From Arcuatula senhousia (taxonomy: Eukaryota; Mollusca; Bivalvia; Mytilida; Mytilidae), in contig OZ020305.1 in the NCBI GenBank assembly GCA_963971305.1, positions 48,775,080-48,839,079 on the forward strand: a stretch of DNA of 64,000 nucleotides, in the 5' to 3' direction. Shown in pieces: positions 63,838-64,000 of this stretch. The notes beneath the pieces are model-generated. The model did no database searches. It saw nothing but the letters and a program-made list of their open reading frames with translations, and had not been told where the DNA came from. Position numbers and translations under genes: made by a program. Numbering within the stretch: position 1 is the stretch's first letter; each line of letters begins with the position of its first letter.

Positions 63838-64000
63838 TTCAGAGTGTTATTGGTAATTTTAACCATCTTAAATTTGTTTGAGTTTGAAAATGAAATTTGA
63901 TTTGCTTCATTTTGAGTAATGGGACGGCATTGTAGCTCTGCCCAACTAAAGATGTCAAAGGAGCTACATTATTGAAGCTAATCATAATGTAGCAAGTTAA
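63838..64000. other. no gene seen
   Basis: Short AT-rich end of the window, nothing supported. Confidence 0.5.

Overview
The window looks like a piece of an animal nuclear genome, most likely a bivalve mollusc and possibly a mytilid. It is AT-rich, nearly devoid of long ORFs apart from retroelement genes, and dense in repeats I associate with bivalves: CACT-tailed retroposon-like repeats, repeats headed by an AGGCTCC/GGAGCCT hairpin that end in TCAGGTGAGCTAAAAA, Penelope-like elements, hairpin MITEs and foldback elements. The taxon is an inference from repeat style, not from a marker gene. No rRNA, functional tRNA or CRISPR array was seen.

Host genes: the only convincing cellular genes are two paralogous minus-strand genes for very short secreted peptides. 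Gene 1 has a leader exon ending at 28228, a signal-peptide exon at 25183-25035 and a terminal exon at 22518-22427. Gene 2 has a leader exon ending at 46841, a signal-peptide exon at 43748-43616 and two alternative terminal exons at 36939-36803 and 34755-34661. Leader exons, splice phases, start contexts and peptide layout correspond between the genes. The predicted products are 73 aa and 69 aa (or 83 aa), cysteine-free after the signal peptide, with a Tyr/Pro-rich N-terminal part and a hydrophobic then Gly-rich C-terminal part. The last exon of gene 2 was copied by a 1.6-kb tandem duplication (33217-34817 and 35120-37001).

Layout: 1-9.5 kb holds degraded retroposon copies, a small MITE with an 11-bp target duplication and a truncated Penelope-like element with a hammerhead-like motif. 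9.48-12.5 kb is a 5'-truncated LINE with an 897-codon open frame. 12.6-17.7 kb is a foldback element inside a related foldback element, each with its own arrays of 21-bp repeats. 18.4-22 kb holds two tandem inverted-terminus units. 22.4-47 kb is the peptide-gene locus, whose introns and flanks are filled with repeats, including a 2.2-kb transposon (28454-30636) with a zinc-finger ORF. 47.1-52.3 kb holds a hAT-like element with an RTE-like LINE inside it and a tRNA-derived SINE inside the LINE. 53.2-57.5 kb is a LINE split by a G-rich inverted-terminus element that carries Penelope and LINE fragments. 57.6-61.5 kb is an element with ~440-bp inverted arms and unidentified ORFs. The right end holds a hAT-type MITE inside another inverted-terminus element.

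The genes do not form an operon or pathway. The history is of a small secreted-peptide family expanding in DNA that is repeatedly invaded by mobile elements.
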